The notes below the pieces were generated by a model. The model was not told the DNA's origin and did not search any database. It worked only from the letters and a program-made list of their open reading frames with translations. From Neospora caninum Liverpool (Eukaryota > Apicomplexa > Conoidasida > Eucoccidiorida > Sarcocystidae): a stretch of 64,000 nt of DNA. The stretch spans positions 2,108,001 to 2,172,000 of the forward strand of contig NC_018393.1 in assembly GCF_000208865.1 (NCBI RefSeq), written 5' to 3'. Shown here in pieces: positions 12,719-23,990 of the stretch; position 1 is the stretch's first letter; every line of letters begins with the position of its first letter. The position numbers and the translations under genes were made by a program.

Positions 12719-14323
12719 CTGTGCACTCGGTAGATTGGTTATCACTTTATGCGTAACTGCGTGTATACTTTCTAGGTGTATATTTGCGCGCTCGGGAAGT
12801 GAGGGAGTCGAGGGCGGCAAACAGCCAGGTCAGGCATCGACGCCAGTTTCGGTTGTGGGTCTGCGCACGGTCCGTTGTGTATGTACACTCAGGCCGTGGG
12901 GCAGCGCCCAGTCAGCTTGGTCGGATACAGCATGGGAGCTCGCGTGATTTTCTACTGTCTCCAGACTCTTTGGAAACGCGTAAGGACCTGCCGCGGGTGT
13001 TTCGTCTTTCCTTTTTCCTTCTCCTGCCGTTGTCTTTGGCGCGCAAAGTGCTGCACCACTTTTCTCTTGGGTCCTCCACGTTGAGATCTCCCTGTCCCTC
13101 TCCGTCGTTCTTTCTCTTCCTGTCCGTCCTGCCGGTCTCGGTACGTCTTCGCTTTTTGTTCCACCTCTGCCTTCCCTGTTTTTCCTTTCCTTCCCTCTCT
13201 GGCTTCTCCAGTCCGGTATTCTTCACCGTCCTCTTCGTGTCTTTCCCTGTTTGTGTTCTTTCCCTCCTCTGTTCTCCATTCTTCCGCCCCATCTGGTCTT
13301 TCCGTGTCTGTGCAGCGCAAGCTCCACGTCGTGTGCGACTGCGTCTTGATCGGCCTGCCTGCCAGCCTCAACACGAAGCAGTGGGCCGCCGCCCGCGACG
13401 TCGTCAGTCGCAGACTCGTGAATGTCTACTCTCGCGCAGACTGGCTTCTCGCCTTCCTCTACCGCTGGATGGAGTGGGGACTGCAGGTGAGGCGCTGCGG
13501 GCGCTGCTTTGCGAGAGCACCGCTCCCGCGCTGGCCGCTCACTCTAAAAAAAGCTGTGCATGTGCGTTGGTCTCGCGTCGCATGCAAGTGACGGTCTGTG
13601 CAAGGAGCTCGCCACATACACATTATAGAAACGCGTGTTTGTGGGCATCCTTTGGGGCACGTAGCGCAGCGCGTCAACACAGACACAGGGATGTGTGCGC
13701 GTCTGGCCGAGCTCTGCTCAGCCCATTTACATATTTGCGTGTGATGAGGGATTCTACAGCGTGACGAGTCGTGCCATGCGTGCTGGACCGGGACACGTCT
13801 CTTGTTTCATGCGTTTCGGGCGCGGGCGGCGCTGCCTTCGCTTCTGGCCGTTTGCCCGTCGCCGGTTTCCATGTGGCAGTATATCCGATCCTTTTACCTG
13901 TCGTAAGTTGAAAACTGTGTCGCGTGTGAAACGGTCCACAGGTTTCCTATCCTGCCCCCCGGGCGCTGTCAACTTTTTGCCCCGGCCCTCGGCCCAGCTA
14001 TCGTTTGTTTTCTGGGGCTGGGCCCGCTGGCCAGCGAGTCGATTCTGTGCGGTCGCGAGCTCCCTTTCGATGTCCCGGGTGTCGTTTTCCGTCGCATGCT
14101 GTTTTTGTCTCTCCCCCGCTGCGCGTGTTACTTACCCTGTGGATCGTTCCTCGAGGTGTCCGGTTTTACGCGTGTTGTGCCGTGCCGCCAGGTAGCGGGG
14201 CTCGGGCCGGTGAAGAACGTTCAAGGCGTTGAGAACTACGACGTGACCGGCCTCGTAAAGAGCCACGCGCAGTACCCCGAGAAGATGCCCGACATTTTGA
14301 CGTTCATTGGCTTCGACTCGTAA
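4972..14323 (+). CDS. TMCO4: TMCO4/Mil1-type (DUF726) membrane alpha/beta-hydrolase
   Basis: Eleven exons fit in phase: 4972-6431, 6845-7001, 7425-8945, 9494-9548, 10132-10302, 10954-11102, 11429-11530, 12124-12309, 12893-12979, 13316-13486, 14192-14323, giving 1396 residues. The ATG at 4972 is the first in frame. Residues 1-1046 are largely disordered and Ser/Arg/Glu-rich, with conserved helical pieces near 470-540 and 990-1046. The C-terminal 350 residues match DUF726: a Gly/Ala-rich membrane segment encoded by 10132-10302, [21 protein letters not shown], then the hydrolase core. The nucleophile elbow is GYSMG (Ser1280), with likely partners Asp1338 (YSRADWLL) and His1378 (KSHAQYPE). Human TMCO4 has the equivalent GFSLG, GDWLL and GHLDY. 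Yeast Mil1 of this family binds the clathrin adaptor AP-1; the substrate is unknown. The protein is about twice the human length. Intron 8 appears to use a GC donor at 12310. Exon joins rest on remembered similarity and phase; the first exons are the least certain. Confidence 0.85.
7296..7382. repeat. CT-rich simple repeat in TMCO4 intron 2
   Basis: Irregular repeats of CTCTCTCGTT and TCTCTTTC. They lie inside the intron between 7002 and 7424 and extend its polypyrimidine tract. They keep all plus frames open, which produces spurious Ser/Leu/Phe-rich translations. Confidence 0.8.
9297..9320. repeat. (TA)n microsatellite in TMCO4 intron
   Basis: About 11 TA units inside the intron 8946-9493. 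A run of G residues near 9629-9641 lies in the following intron. Both are simple low-complexity tracts. Confidence 0.9.
12648..12714. repeat. (TATC)n-(TA)n compound microsatellite in TMCO4 intron
   Basis: A run of TATC units passes directly into a run of TA units. It lies in the intron 12310-12892 that follows the unusual GC donor. Confidence 0.9.
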
Positions 14324-15398
14324 CGCGAGAACCGAGACAGCACCGTTTTTGTGTCTCGCAGATCAAGAACTCAGTCGAATTTGGTGCCTAGAACCGGCAC
14401 GCGAACCGTCGCGTGTATAAACACCCAGCGAAGCGCGCCTCTGTCTCTGGCGGGTCCGTACGTGTGAGCTTCAGCCAGACGCACAGGAACTCCAGTTCAT
14501 TAGAGATTGGAAATCTTTTTAGGTGTTTGCTTCCCAATCATGTTGAGAGGAAAGGTGTCGAAGCTCTGTGGCAGGCCGGATGACCGTGCGCGTCTGAGAC
14601 AGGACGCGAGCACGTCGAAGCCGCGGCTTCTGGGACCGCGAGCTTACACGCAACTAGACCGTTGCGTGTTTCGTTTTTTGGGCGAATCCGTAGATTTCCA
14701 CGCGTAAAACGAAACGGCACAATGTGTCCGCGATATAGGTGATGATCTCTGAAGAATGACTTCGGCTGGCTGAAAGTGGGCACGCACGACTATTCTGCAT
14801 TACGCGTTCACACGACCTAGGTTGAGAGTATCCACTGCGTCTTTACGTCCAAGTTCTCGTGCGTTAGCACGGACTCGAGGACACACTAAGTTTGTTGTGG
14901 CTGTCGGAATTCGCAAATCCGTCCCAGCAGAAACGGCTGCTGGCGTGCACACTGGGGTGTATCTCCACTTACACAGTGAACAGGTGGTTAATTTCTGCAC
15001 CATACTTCCATGGTTCCAAGGGGATCTTCAGGAGCCGAGTTTTGACGGCAGTTCGCTGAGGATGCCACGGGATTCCCCGTTTGCCACTCCAGAATGGCTG
15101 AACGTAAAGTTCTGGAGTCCATCGTTTTCAATCCCCGAATCAGCCGCCAATGAAAGCTACAGGACGCGCAACACCGGTACAGCCAAGGGTATATCCGCGG
15201 GGTCTAGTGCGCGAGACGCCACTAACATCCGACGCGAAGACTTCGATGATATATGAGGTTGGCAAAAAGACGAACGGTAAGGCTAGTAGAAACATGTCCT
15301 ACGCGTCAACTTTTCTGCATACGACTGAAACCGCGTACCTTACCGCGGGACACTCCCACCTCAAAACGAATGGCATAACTGTCCATCGCGAGTGTGTG
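14324..15398. other. Intergenic between convergent genes, no gene recognised
   Basis: This stretch lies between the end of the plus-strand TMCO4-like gene and the end of a minus-strand secretory-type gene, so it should hold both 3' UTRs. Frames such as 14822-15256 begin with TTG and have no family resemblance. Confidence 0.5.
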
Positions 15399-16019
15399 TT
15401 ACACCGCGGACACGGAATCTCGCTTTGCGTTTTCCTGGGCCTTCTTTTTCGCGTTCGCGGCGTCACGCCGTTGAAGAATGTACAGTTTTGGAAGCCTGTT
15501 CCTCAAGGCCATCCAGAGAGTGGTAGCTACGACGAGGCCCTTAAGAGCGGGGGTGGCGGATCGGGGGCGTCTCTCTTCAGTTTCCTCGAGAGCTCGAAAT
15601 TGATCCCTGACTGCGTTGTGCACGATAGACACGAGAAACAGCGCGCCGACGGCCTCGAGGAAAGAGACTTTCCCCTTCACTACGTAGCGGTCCCAGGGGG
15701 ATGCCGACCGTCCCCTCGCCTTTGACGTGTCAGCCGGCTCTTCCATCTCGACTTCGTCTGCGGTTTCCGTGGCTGAACCGTCGCTGGGCTTCTTGTCAAC
15801 ATTCACAAAGACACCTGGCACCTCGGCGCGGGTTGGGGAGTTCACAGCATGCGCTCGCGCGGCGGGGACTCGGGCAAGGCTCTCTAGTTCGTCCGGAGAG
15901 GTCTCCGTGGGCTCAGTACCTTGGGAACCGTAGAACCCAGTCGGCGCACCCTGCAGGAGACTTGCCGCCGCCAGTGCAGCCCCAAGCGCTGCCCAACCAA
16001 ACAAAACTCGCAACAGCAT
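15399..16019 (-). CDS. Small secretory-type protein, two predicted helices
   Basis: A single-exon frame of 206 residues read from 16019. The frame is open to 16154, but the ATG at 16019 is preferred because it starts a clean signal peptide (hydrophobic residues 3-22). An acidic, Thr/Ser/Pro-rich region follows to about residue 105. Two hydrophobic helices lie near 118-136 (FLEAVGALFLVSIV) and 158-172 (GLVVATTLWMAL), then a strongly basic Lys/Arg/Ala tail ends in KRDSVSAV. No domain is recognised. The arrangement matches the genes at 1428-2081 and 55979-56674: short, single exon, signal peptide, acidic linker, paired helices. A secreted or organellar membrane protein specific to coccidians is the best reading, as inference. 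If the signal peptide is instead a membrane anchor, the protein would have three membrane passes. Confidence 0.65.
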   Translation of the reverse strand: MLLRVLFGWAALGAALAAASLLQGAPTGFYGSQGTEPTETSPDELESLARVPAARAHAVNSPTRAEVPGVFVNVDKKPSDGSATETADEVEMEEPADTSKARGRSASPWDRYVVKGKVSFLEAVGALFLVSIVHNAVRDQFRALEETEERRPRSATPALKGLVVATTLWMALRNRLPKLYILQRRDAANAKKKAQENAKRDSVSAV

Positions 16020-18977
16020 CGTGCAGCCATACAAGTCCCTGAAGGAAGCGTTTGGAAAACCGGTTTCATCCACTCGCAGCATAGACACACAGCGCGCGCC
16101 GACGTGGGTTACCCGTCGTCCTCGAGGCGCTGGCATGTAGGGCGCAACGCACACACGTACAGAGTTTGGAGAGGAACTGTCGCAGTGAACGTACCTTAAA
16201 GACAGTCAGACACAAATTGCTGTCCTCGTTTCCCGAGGACAAATCCGCCCTTCAGTCGAGCCGGGGGTCCACCACGTAGAAAGCGTCATATCGATCGGGG
16301 CCTCGCGAAAAAGCGACAGACAACCAGTGCTCGGTGCGCTGAGCGCCCGGGTGCATTTCGACGGCGACGAGACACGCCAGGGAACTGCGAACGCTTGGAC
16401 CGACCCCAAAACGCACTGGTTGATCGCCCCTCTCGCAGTATGCCCGTGTCGGCGAGACGAACAAGCTTCCTAAAAAATTGCACACCCCCCGCCGTCACTG
16501 ACGGCATGATACGCCTGCTTGGAAACTCCCACCCTACGGGACCAAGAACTGGAGACGCACGCACGCCAAAACACGTCCGCTCGCTCCTTGTGTTTGCTCA
16601 AAGCAGTCGGCGGCGTGTTGTCGAATCCCAGCTGGTTTTTCTAGACACACCGAGCGGGGTTGCGATGTCACGCTTCGCCGGGGCCCGTTATTAGACGGTT
16701 GAGCCGTTTGTGTCGCTTTGCAATGTTTACGTCTCTCGGTCGACAGAAAAACGTCGAACTTCCCAGTGGGCGAAAAGGGGGAGCCAGGGGCTCGACGTGA
16801 GGATGGACACACACGACCTATATAGAGACAGTGTGTCGAGGGGTACGCGACGCTTTCGTTCAACGGAGAGGTATTTCCGCATCAATACTTACGCGTTGGA
16901 CTCTTGGGCGTTCGCATCGAAACACCAGCCCGACAACCCCACATCAAGCACACGCCGCAAAGAGGCGGACCAGTGTACAGCGGACACTTTTTGTTTCCAC
17001 GCGATGGCTTTGCTCTTGCACCGTGTGGGTGACGGTTTGCTGGAGGGCCCGACGTGCGGCAAACAGCGTGTCTCTCTCAAATCTCGTTTGTTGAGACGCA
17101 TCCTGCTGGAGTCGTCCCTGGAGACACTGAGTGATCGACATGGGATATGTGTTGGTTTTTGGGCGCCCTCCCGGAATGTCACCCATGACAACTTCCCTCT
17201 TTCCACATATCTACGGCTGGAAATGTGCGCGTCGAAGACCAGCACCAGCATTTCTGTGCTCCGCACTCTCCGGGTGTTCGCATCTAGACGAGTCTCTCGA
17301 TGCACACGACTTGCGTCGCGACGGGCAACACTGTCTCCGTCCACAGCCGCTCCCTGATACACCCTGTGTCAGTTCTCTCCACAGGCTTGCCATCGGGAAA
17401 CGTGTGCTGCGATACTTTTCGCCGGTAGCCGCCACTCCCTACGCCGCTGAAGGTAACCGGGTGTTTCACCTTTTTAGCCGGAAGGAGCTTTTGGTGTGCA
17501 GTCCCATAGGAGATAAACTCTGGAATCTATACCGACACCAACCGCTGGGCACACGTGCACGTCTCTCTGTACACAGGGAGCGGAGACACACTCTACTGGC
17601 CTAGGTGTGGACAGCCCCCCGTGAAACTCCGGCAGCCCAGGCATATATACCCGTGCGCTCATACACAACCTGTTTATACACGGCTACGCCGATGCGCTCT
17701 TACACAGTCGCTTTGCACGCACGAGCTGTTTCCTGTGGCCGCAGTGGTACTGGAAGAGGGTTCCCCGTTTCTGCCGCTCTTTCTCTCAGACGCGGCCGTG
17801 CTCCGATCGAGTGTGTCTACGCCTCTCCAGACCTTTCTGCCCTCCTTCAGCGACCCACACAAAAAAGGCCGGCCGTAGGTCCGTCAAATCCACAGAAAAA
17901 AGGTTCCAAAAGCTCGGTTGTCACCCACCTGCAGCCAATAGAGCAAAGCGCGTTCCGGCGGTGGTCACCCCTTACCTCTCCAGCGCGCCGCTGCACTGTC
18001 TCAGAACAAGCGTCCATTTAGAAGACCACAATCGAAGATCAGACGCGAGCTGACGCAAGCAACCGGCGTAGGACAGCGATCGCTTTCGCTGTTTGCATCC
18101 GCCGTCCATCTCGGCCCTTCAATGGCGAACACGGAGCCAGAACGGCGCGTCTTCCCCCAGCCCGAAAATGCAAAAAAGGATATTTGCACGCACTCGAAAG
18201 ACTCACAAGGCCCGGCGACTCCTGGGAGCGTTTGCGGTTTACAGACAGCCGCTTCTTCCACAAGCACGCAGGGGCTTCCACGCCTGGCGCGTTTTTCTTG
18301 GAACGCGACAGGCGGTGGACAAAGGGGCGAAAACGCACAGCCGCGTCGCCTGATTCTTCCTCCCTCCAGGTCCGCCGCGGGCGTAAACCACACGACGTTT
18401 GCTTGAGCGGAGAACTGACCCGCGTTTCCGGCTCGGGTGCGCTGACAGCATCTCGGATAGAACGGTTTCGTTCACGCCTTCGAGGAGCTCGCAGGGCCTT
18501 CCGCTGCGCGCACATCGCTGAAGAAGTTGGAGAGGCGATACGGGTTGTTGGAAGCGGCGCATGCAGGATCGTTTCTCCCGGAATCCTTGTGTCGAGACTC
18601 AGACTTCTGCGAGGCGAGCGAAACACAAAACAGCCCAGCAGCGCGCCTGGGAACTCGCGTTCCACAATGCAGTCCTCACCTCCGTGTTCAAATACCCCAC
18701 AAACGACAGAAATCTGCACACAGAGTGCCCTGGTTTTAAAACGCAGGAGTGGGGATCCCCGAACAAGCGACGGCTCATGCGGGCGAGCGCGTTTGACGCC
18801 TTCGTTCGCACCTCTGTTTCAGTCTGGCGAGGAAGGCAACGTGCATGCATCTCGGCTGTGAAACGCAACGCGACTGATCCCCAAGTCGCCGGAAAACACA
18901 AAACACCTGGATGTGCACTGCGCGAAACACCCGCCGACAACCAGAGAGGGGGCATAGAGACGATTTCGTCGCCTTAC
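16020..18977. other. Mostly non-coding; possible 3' exons of the FAM133-like gene near its right end
   Basis: The left part is the promoter side of the minus-strand gene starting at 16019. No convincing gene is seen in 16200-18000. Between 18000 and 18977 the minus strand could contain the last exons of the FAM133-like gene: a tidy acceptor and donor bracket 18685-18718 (TGTGTGCAG before, GTGAGG after), but the peptide it would encode has no resemblance to the family, so I leave it unassigned. Confidence 0.4.
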
Positions 18978-19944
18978 CTCGCTCTTCCGTTTCTTCTCGC
19001 GCTTGTGCTTCTTCTTCTTGTCTTTCTTTTTCTTCTTCTTCTCGCTCTTCTTCTTCTTCCCACTGCTCCCTCTGTCGCTGTCGGAGCCGTCACTTCGCTC
19101 GCCGGTGCTCGACTCCTCGGCGCTCGAGTCTGAGGGCCCTGCCTCCTCTCGCGCACGTTTTCTTCTCTGCTTCGCCTCTTGTCGAAGAAGTTCGAGATGT
19201 TGCCTTTCTTGCTCCTCGATCTTCGAGTTCCGAAAGCTCTGCACGCAAAGCGCCACTGCGAACAACGGAAAACCCGTAACGCCCCTGGCAGCTCTGGACC
19301 GCCATCGAGGCGCGAAGACTTGTGCATAATGCTCGGACACCCAGCAAAGCCTCCTTCGCGCTTAAAAAAAGTGTCCAGCGTATATTTGAAAAACCAACAC
19401 TTGCATACAAGCTGTGTACGGAATGCACGGATCGGAAACGGACCCTTCGGCAGCCCCTCCTTGGGCAAACCACGACGGCGGAAAAAGAGGCGGAACGGAA
19501 GACACTCACCGTCCTACGCTTGGCCTCCTCTCTGGATCTGCAACGTCACGACATAGACAGGCCCTGTTTCCCCCTCTCGGAAGCTTCGAAGCTTCCCGAC
19601 GAACCGCACCTTCTCCAACCACCCAAAAAGGCCAAATCGCACGCTCGCCTTTCCGTCGACGGGAAAGCGCAGCGGCGAGCCAGGATCCCCGACAGGAGGG
19701 AACTGCGGAACGAGCGCAATCCGCACCGTGCGCAGTGAGGTCTGTTTTCGCTCGGGAATCGTCCCCTTTCTCCGTTCTTTTCCCCTGTCTTTGGAAAACC
19801 CTCACCTCCAGCTGCCCCGAGAACTGTTCGTTTTCGTAGCGCTCGAGAAACTCGTTGGCGCTTTCTTCCTTCTTCTTCAGCATCTTTCGGAGCTCTTCCC
19901 ACGTCGGCCTGGAGTCACGTTGCAGCTTCTCCATCAGCGACGGC
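18978..19944 (-). CDS. FAM133-like lysine-rich protein, partial model
   Basis: Two exons are well supported. The upstream one, 19944-19806, follows a TTTTCCAG acceptor, ends at GAG before GTGAGG and encodes 46 residues with SRPTWEELRKMLKKKEE. The next, 19238-18978, follows TGCAG, ends at GAG before GTAAGG and encodes 87 residues starting SFRNSKIEEQERQHLELL. It then runs through acidic Ser-rich sequence into a tail of almost unbroken Lys. FAM133 proteins have the same order: a RPTWEE(L/V)K motif, a coiled coil, then Ser/Asp and poly-Lys tracts. They are nuclear, and some have been found with spliceosomes. Both joins are phase 0. An in-frame ATG in the first exon (19933 region, MEKLQRD) could be the start, but the acceptor suggests a short upstream exon that I could not find. 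The 3' end beyond 18978 is also unresolved. Confidence 0.6.
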
Positions 19945-19999
19945 CTGGAAAACGCACCATCCACCAAAACGCCCCCGTTTCCACAACAAACCAAAAACG

Positions 20000-20150
20000 A
20001 ACAGCAACGCACAACAACAAAAAACGAGACACAGATCTCAACTTATATATATATATATAATTAGGTCTCTCTCTCTATGGCTATATATTCAAATATACGC
20101 ATATCAACACTACATGTACTGACACAGACGCGCGAATAGACGTAGAGTTG

Positions 20151-20184
<34 letters not shown>

Positions 20185-20214
20185 TGTATGTATGTATGTA
20201 TGTATGTATGTATG

Positions 20215-20255
<41 letters not shown>

Positions 20256-22220
20256 GTATATACGCGTACACGTTCACCTTTCAATACATTCAAATATGCA
20301 TATATATATACATATATGTATATGTACAGGTATGTATAGGTATGTAGATCAGGATGTAGCTGAGCGGTGAGTTCCGTGGTTTGAGCAGCGATTCTAATTT
20401 CATGCTGCGACAAGCTTTACCCGGAAGAGACGACCCGTCGAATCGGGTTGAGGACCATGCCTTGGGGCTTGAAACCCCTACATTTCACCATGACTGGGAA
20501 GAGTGAAGAAGTAGAGGAAGTTGGAAAAAAGTAGAAGAAGCTGGAAGAAGCGGAAAAGGCGGAGAGGAACGATTTACACTAGACACCGGAGGAAGAAAGA
20601 AGAAAGAGCACGAGAAGACAGAGAGCGTCAGTCCCAAGAGAGGAGAAGAGAGCGGCGCCCGCTCCGAGCACGGCGCACAGAAACACCCTAGAGAGGAGCG
20701 CGCCGAGGAATAGAGAATTCGACAGAGGGGACAAAAAGTCGGCGAGGCACGGCCCGCCTTCTGTCGACAGAGCGCCCAATGAGTGTGTTTGCGCTTCCTC
20801 TTTCTCGTTCCGAAAGAGCGGGCGAAGTCGAAAAAACTCGCGAGGCCTCTTCGCCGCCGAGCGAGGAACGACAGATGCGCCGACTCCCGAAACTCAGGCT
20901 CCGCATCCTTGTCTGGACGGCGACCGTGGAGAAAAGATCGTGGCAAAAACAGCTTAGAAACTGAACGACACCTCCCCTAGTTTCCTGCCATGAAGAAGCA
21001 CGACATCCAAAACAAATGGAAAAACCCGAAAAACTCTTCTCTCTCGCCTTTCTGTTCTTGGCTCTGGAGAGCCGTTCCCGACGCCACGCGGCCGAACGAA
21101 GACACTGGGCAAAGCGGGACCAAGAAACCAGAAAACTTCGATATCTACTAAAAGCGTGAGGCCAAGGCAAGGCAGATGACGCAGACACTAGCCAACTACG
21201 AAGAGAGAGACAAAAGAGAAAAAGAAGAAGGAAAAAAAAGAGGAAAGAAGGAAGAGACAGAGTGATGATTGTGGAAAGGACCGACTCTGAATGATAGAGC
21301 CGCCGCTCTCGAGCTCGGAAACGCGAGAGACGAGCAGAGACGCACCGCGGAGAAGCCGGAGTCTCGAGAAGAATTGCCGTGGAAAAAATCCAAGTTTTTT
21401 GACAAAAAAGACATTTGTAAATCCAACCACCAGACCACGCGCGCAGTGTCGCCGAGGAACACCGCGAAAAAATGCGGAAAGTCGCCTCACACCAGTGCGT
21501 GCATGCACTCGAGAAACTTCAGTCGCTTGACATCCACAACTTGAAAAAACGTGAAGCAGGATTCAGGAAGAGTCCCCTGCTCCACCGTTTTTTTATATTT
21601 TCTCAAGAGAGAGAGAAAAAACAGAACCTCTTGTCAGCCCCATAATCCAACACGGAAAAATCCGTAGACACAAAAATGTATACGTAATCGTAATACATAT
21701 TTACATATACTGGTATGTGTATTTATCGGAATATTTACTGTATATGTGTATGTATAGCTGTACGTGTACGTATATATGTGTATGCACTCATGCGTATTTG
21801 AGTGCAGATAAAGTGTCTACATGCAAGTGTGTGCTTGGGCATTCGAAAACCGGGGGAGGCAGAACACAAGTGTGCTCCCAGGTGTCTCTACATCGAAAGA
21901 CGCTCAATTTTCCCATTTCTCTCTTAAAATGGCCTTCATCGAAGTGTCAAATCTCTCTCTGGGCGTCTCCCAGAAGGTGAAAATGCGGAGTCTCCTCCGG
22001 CGCGGTGCATCCTCTTGATTTCTCTTCGCTGACCGTTTATCCTGTCTCGGGTTTGCCGAGGCAAAACTCGTGCCGCCTTGTGCCTCTCCCTCTTTTTCCT
22101 GTTGAAAAACTTCCTGTCTTCTTGGCGCGAGCGAAACTGTTTTCTTCTACCTCCTCAATCTGCTTGTTGAGGCTCTTGCTGACCTTTCCTCTGGGCTCTG
22201 CTTTTTTTCCTTCTTCGTCG
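20000..22220. other. Divergent promoter region between FAM133-like and ClpP genes
   Basis: The two flanking genes point away from each other, so this 2.2-kb stretch should contain both promoters, 5' UTRs and perhaps the missing first exon of the FAM133-like gene. It is purine-rich on the plus strand at 20500-21300. I see no supported coding region. The minus-strand frames at 20485-20946 and 20688-21188 are low-complexity shadows. Confidence 0.5.
20155..20254. repeat. (TATG)n-(TA)n compound microsatellite
   Basis: About 17 TATG units run directly into about 16 TA units. Smaller TA/TATG tracts flank it at 20041-20060 and 20299-20340. It keeps several frames open as MYVC and IYIY repeats, which are not genes. 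Confidence 0.95.
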
Positions 22221-23959
22221 ATGCCTCCCGCACTCTGCCCACAGCTGTCTCCTAGTCTTCGTTTTCTCCTTTGTTTTCTTTCTGTGGATCCTTCTCTCCT
22301 TTCTCGACTGTTTCCTTGGTACGCAGACTCCTTAAAACTCGCATCGATCGGTCGAAAAGCAAGACCATTCCATGGTTTTAACGCGCGTTTTCGCTTCCTC
22401 TCTCTCGCCACGCTTCCTCTCGTCCTCATGCCAGCTTCATCGTCGCCGCTCTTCGCGCCGTCTTTCGGACTCTTGCTTGGCTCGCGGGGTCTTCCCCTTT
22501 CTCGCTCCGCTTTCCTCCTTCTCTCCTTCCTCCTTCCGCTCGTTCGCGTCTCTCTCTCCGCTCACTGCCAATTCCACGCCCGACCGGCTCCGCCGTCACC
22601 GCCGCGGTTCCGTCCTCGCTCCTCGCCCTCCTGTCCCTTTTCGTCCTCGCGATCGCCTTCTTCTCCCTTTCCCTGCGCTGCTTCAGCTTCGGCTCTCTCC
22701 TATCACATCCCTCTGCCGTTACGACGTGGCCGGACTTCTCTTCTCCCCTCCAGTCTCGGGTTCTCGCTGGCTTCGAGTATTGGCGGTCCCCGACAGCACC
22801 GGCCTGCCGGCGAAGCGCCTTTCTGTCCTGCACGCGCCGCCGCTCGAGTCCCGCTTTGTGCGCTTTCTCCTTGCCGCGTCTCCGAAAAAGACGCGCGAGT
22901 CTCCTGCTCGGCAAACCCCCCCGCTGTCCGGTTTCCGCTCGTGTGCGGCTCCACGACACGTGCCTCGTCGTGGACAGTCTCCCACCCTTTGCGTCTTCCA
23001 ATTCGTCCAGAGAGATCCGCCGTGCGCCCAGAGGGAGGCGCTCATCTCGCCTCTCTTTCCTCGTCCTTCTTCGCCCTCGCACCTGCGCGTGCACGCGCTT
23101 TTCGCGAGAGCCGACGAGGAAAAGAAAACACAGATGCGCCGCTTGCGTCCTTCTCTCCGACAAAGTCGTGCGACCAGACATCCCTCGGAGGCCTGAAGCG
23201 AGCGGCGAAGACGACGACGAAACTCGACAGACTCGGCGCGTCTCAAAAGGAAGAGCGGGGAAAGCGTGGACTTGGAGAACGAACTCGACAATCTGGAACT
23301 TTCACGCGTCAAACAGAGGGTCCGCTCGCGGATCTCTCGTTTCTTTTGCGGTTCTGCTCTGTCTGCCCTTCTTCAGCAGATTCGTCCTCCCTGAGGTCTC
23401 ATCGGTCCGCCCCACCTGTCTCTTCTCTGCCTGGCGCAGCTTCTTCGTTTCGACTGGAGTCTTCACACACAGCCTCCCAGGCGCCTCTCGCCGCTTGGCG
23501 CTGCCTGTACACCGTGTGAGCTTCCCCGCTGTTTCCTTCCCCCACCGTCTTCTTCCTTTTCCCCTTTCGTTTCTCTCTCGCGCTGTCTCCTTCTATCCTC
23601 CCTCACTGTGTCTGGTGCTTCCCGCCGGACAGCTTCGACTTCCGTGAGCCTTGCGAAACCGTGGGAAGTGGATCTCGCGACAAGTGTGAATCCTTTCACT
23701 CTTCTTGACTTCTCGACGCGGTGTATCGACAACCTCTCGACCGTCTGCGGCGGGTCCTCTTGTATCGGGATTTGCTGCGCAGCTCGACGCGCCCGCAAAT
23801 GGTGCATCTGTCTCGTGTTGCGAACGACCTGTGTTCAGCGATATGCAAAAAGTCTTGAATACGTAGGAACAAATCAATATGTCCACATATATATGTCAAT
23901 CAAGTCTGAATACAGAGGTATAGCTGACGTGTCAAGAGTAGATATACAGATATATATAG

Positions 23960-23990
<31 letters not shown>

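Noticed and set aside
19514..19726. Minus-strand frame with a protein-like stretch (FGLFGWLEKVRFVGKLRSFR) inside the FAM133-like gene
   Set aside because: It lies in the intron between two exons that join directly in phase 0, and using it would introduce a stop before the next exon.
20360..20480. Possible tRNA-like or structured RNA after the microsatellite
   Set aside because: I could not fold a tRNA acceptor stem or find the T-loop GTTCRANNC consensus in the right place.
22426..23312. Arg-rich minus-strand frames opposite ClpP exon 1
   Set aside because: Antisense of a Ser/Pro/Arg leader; composition alone explains the openness.
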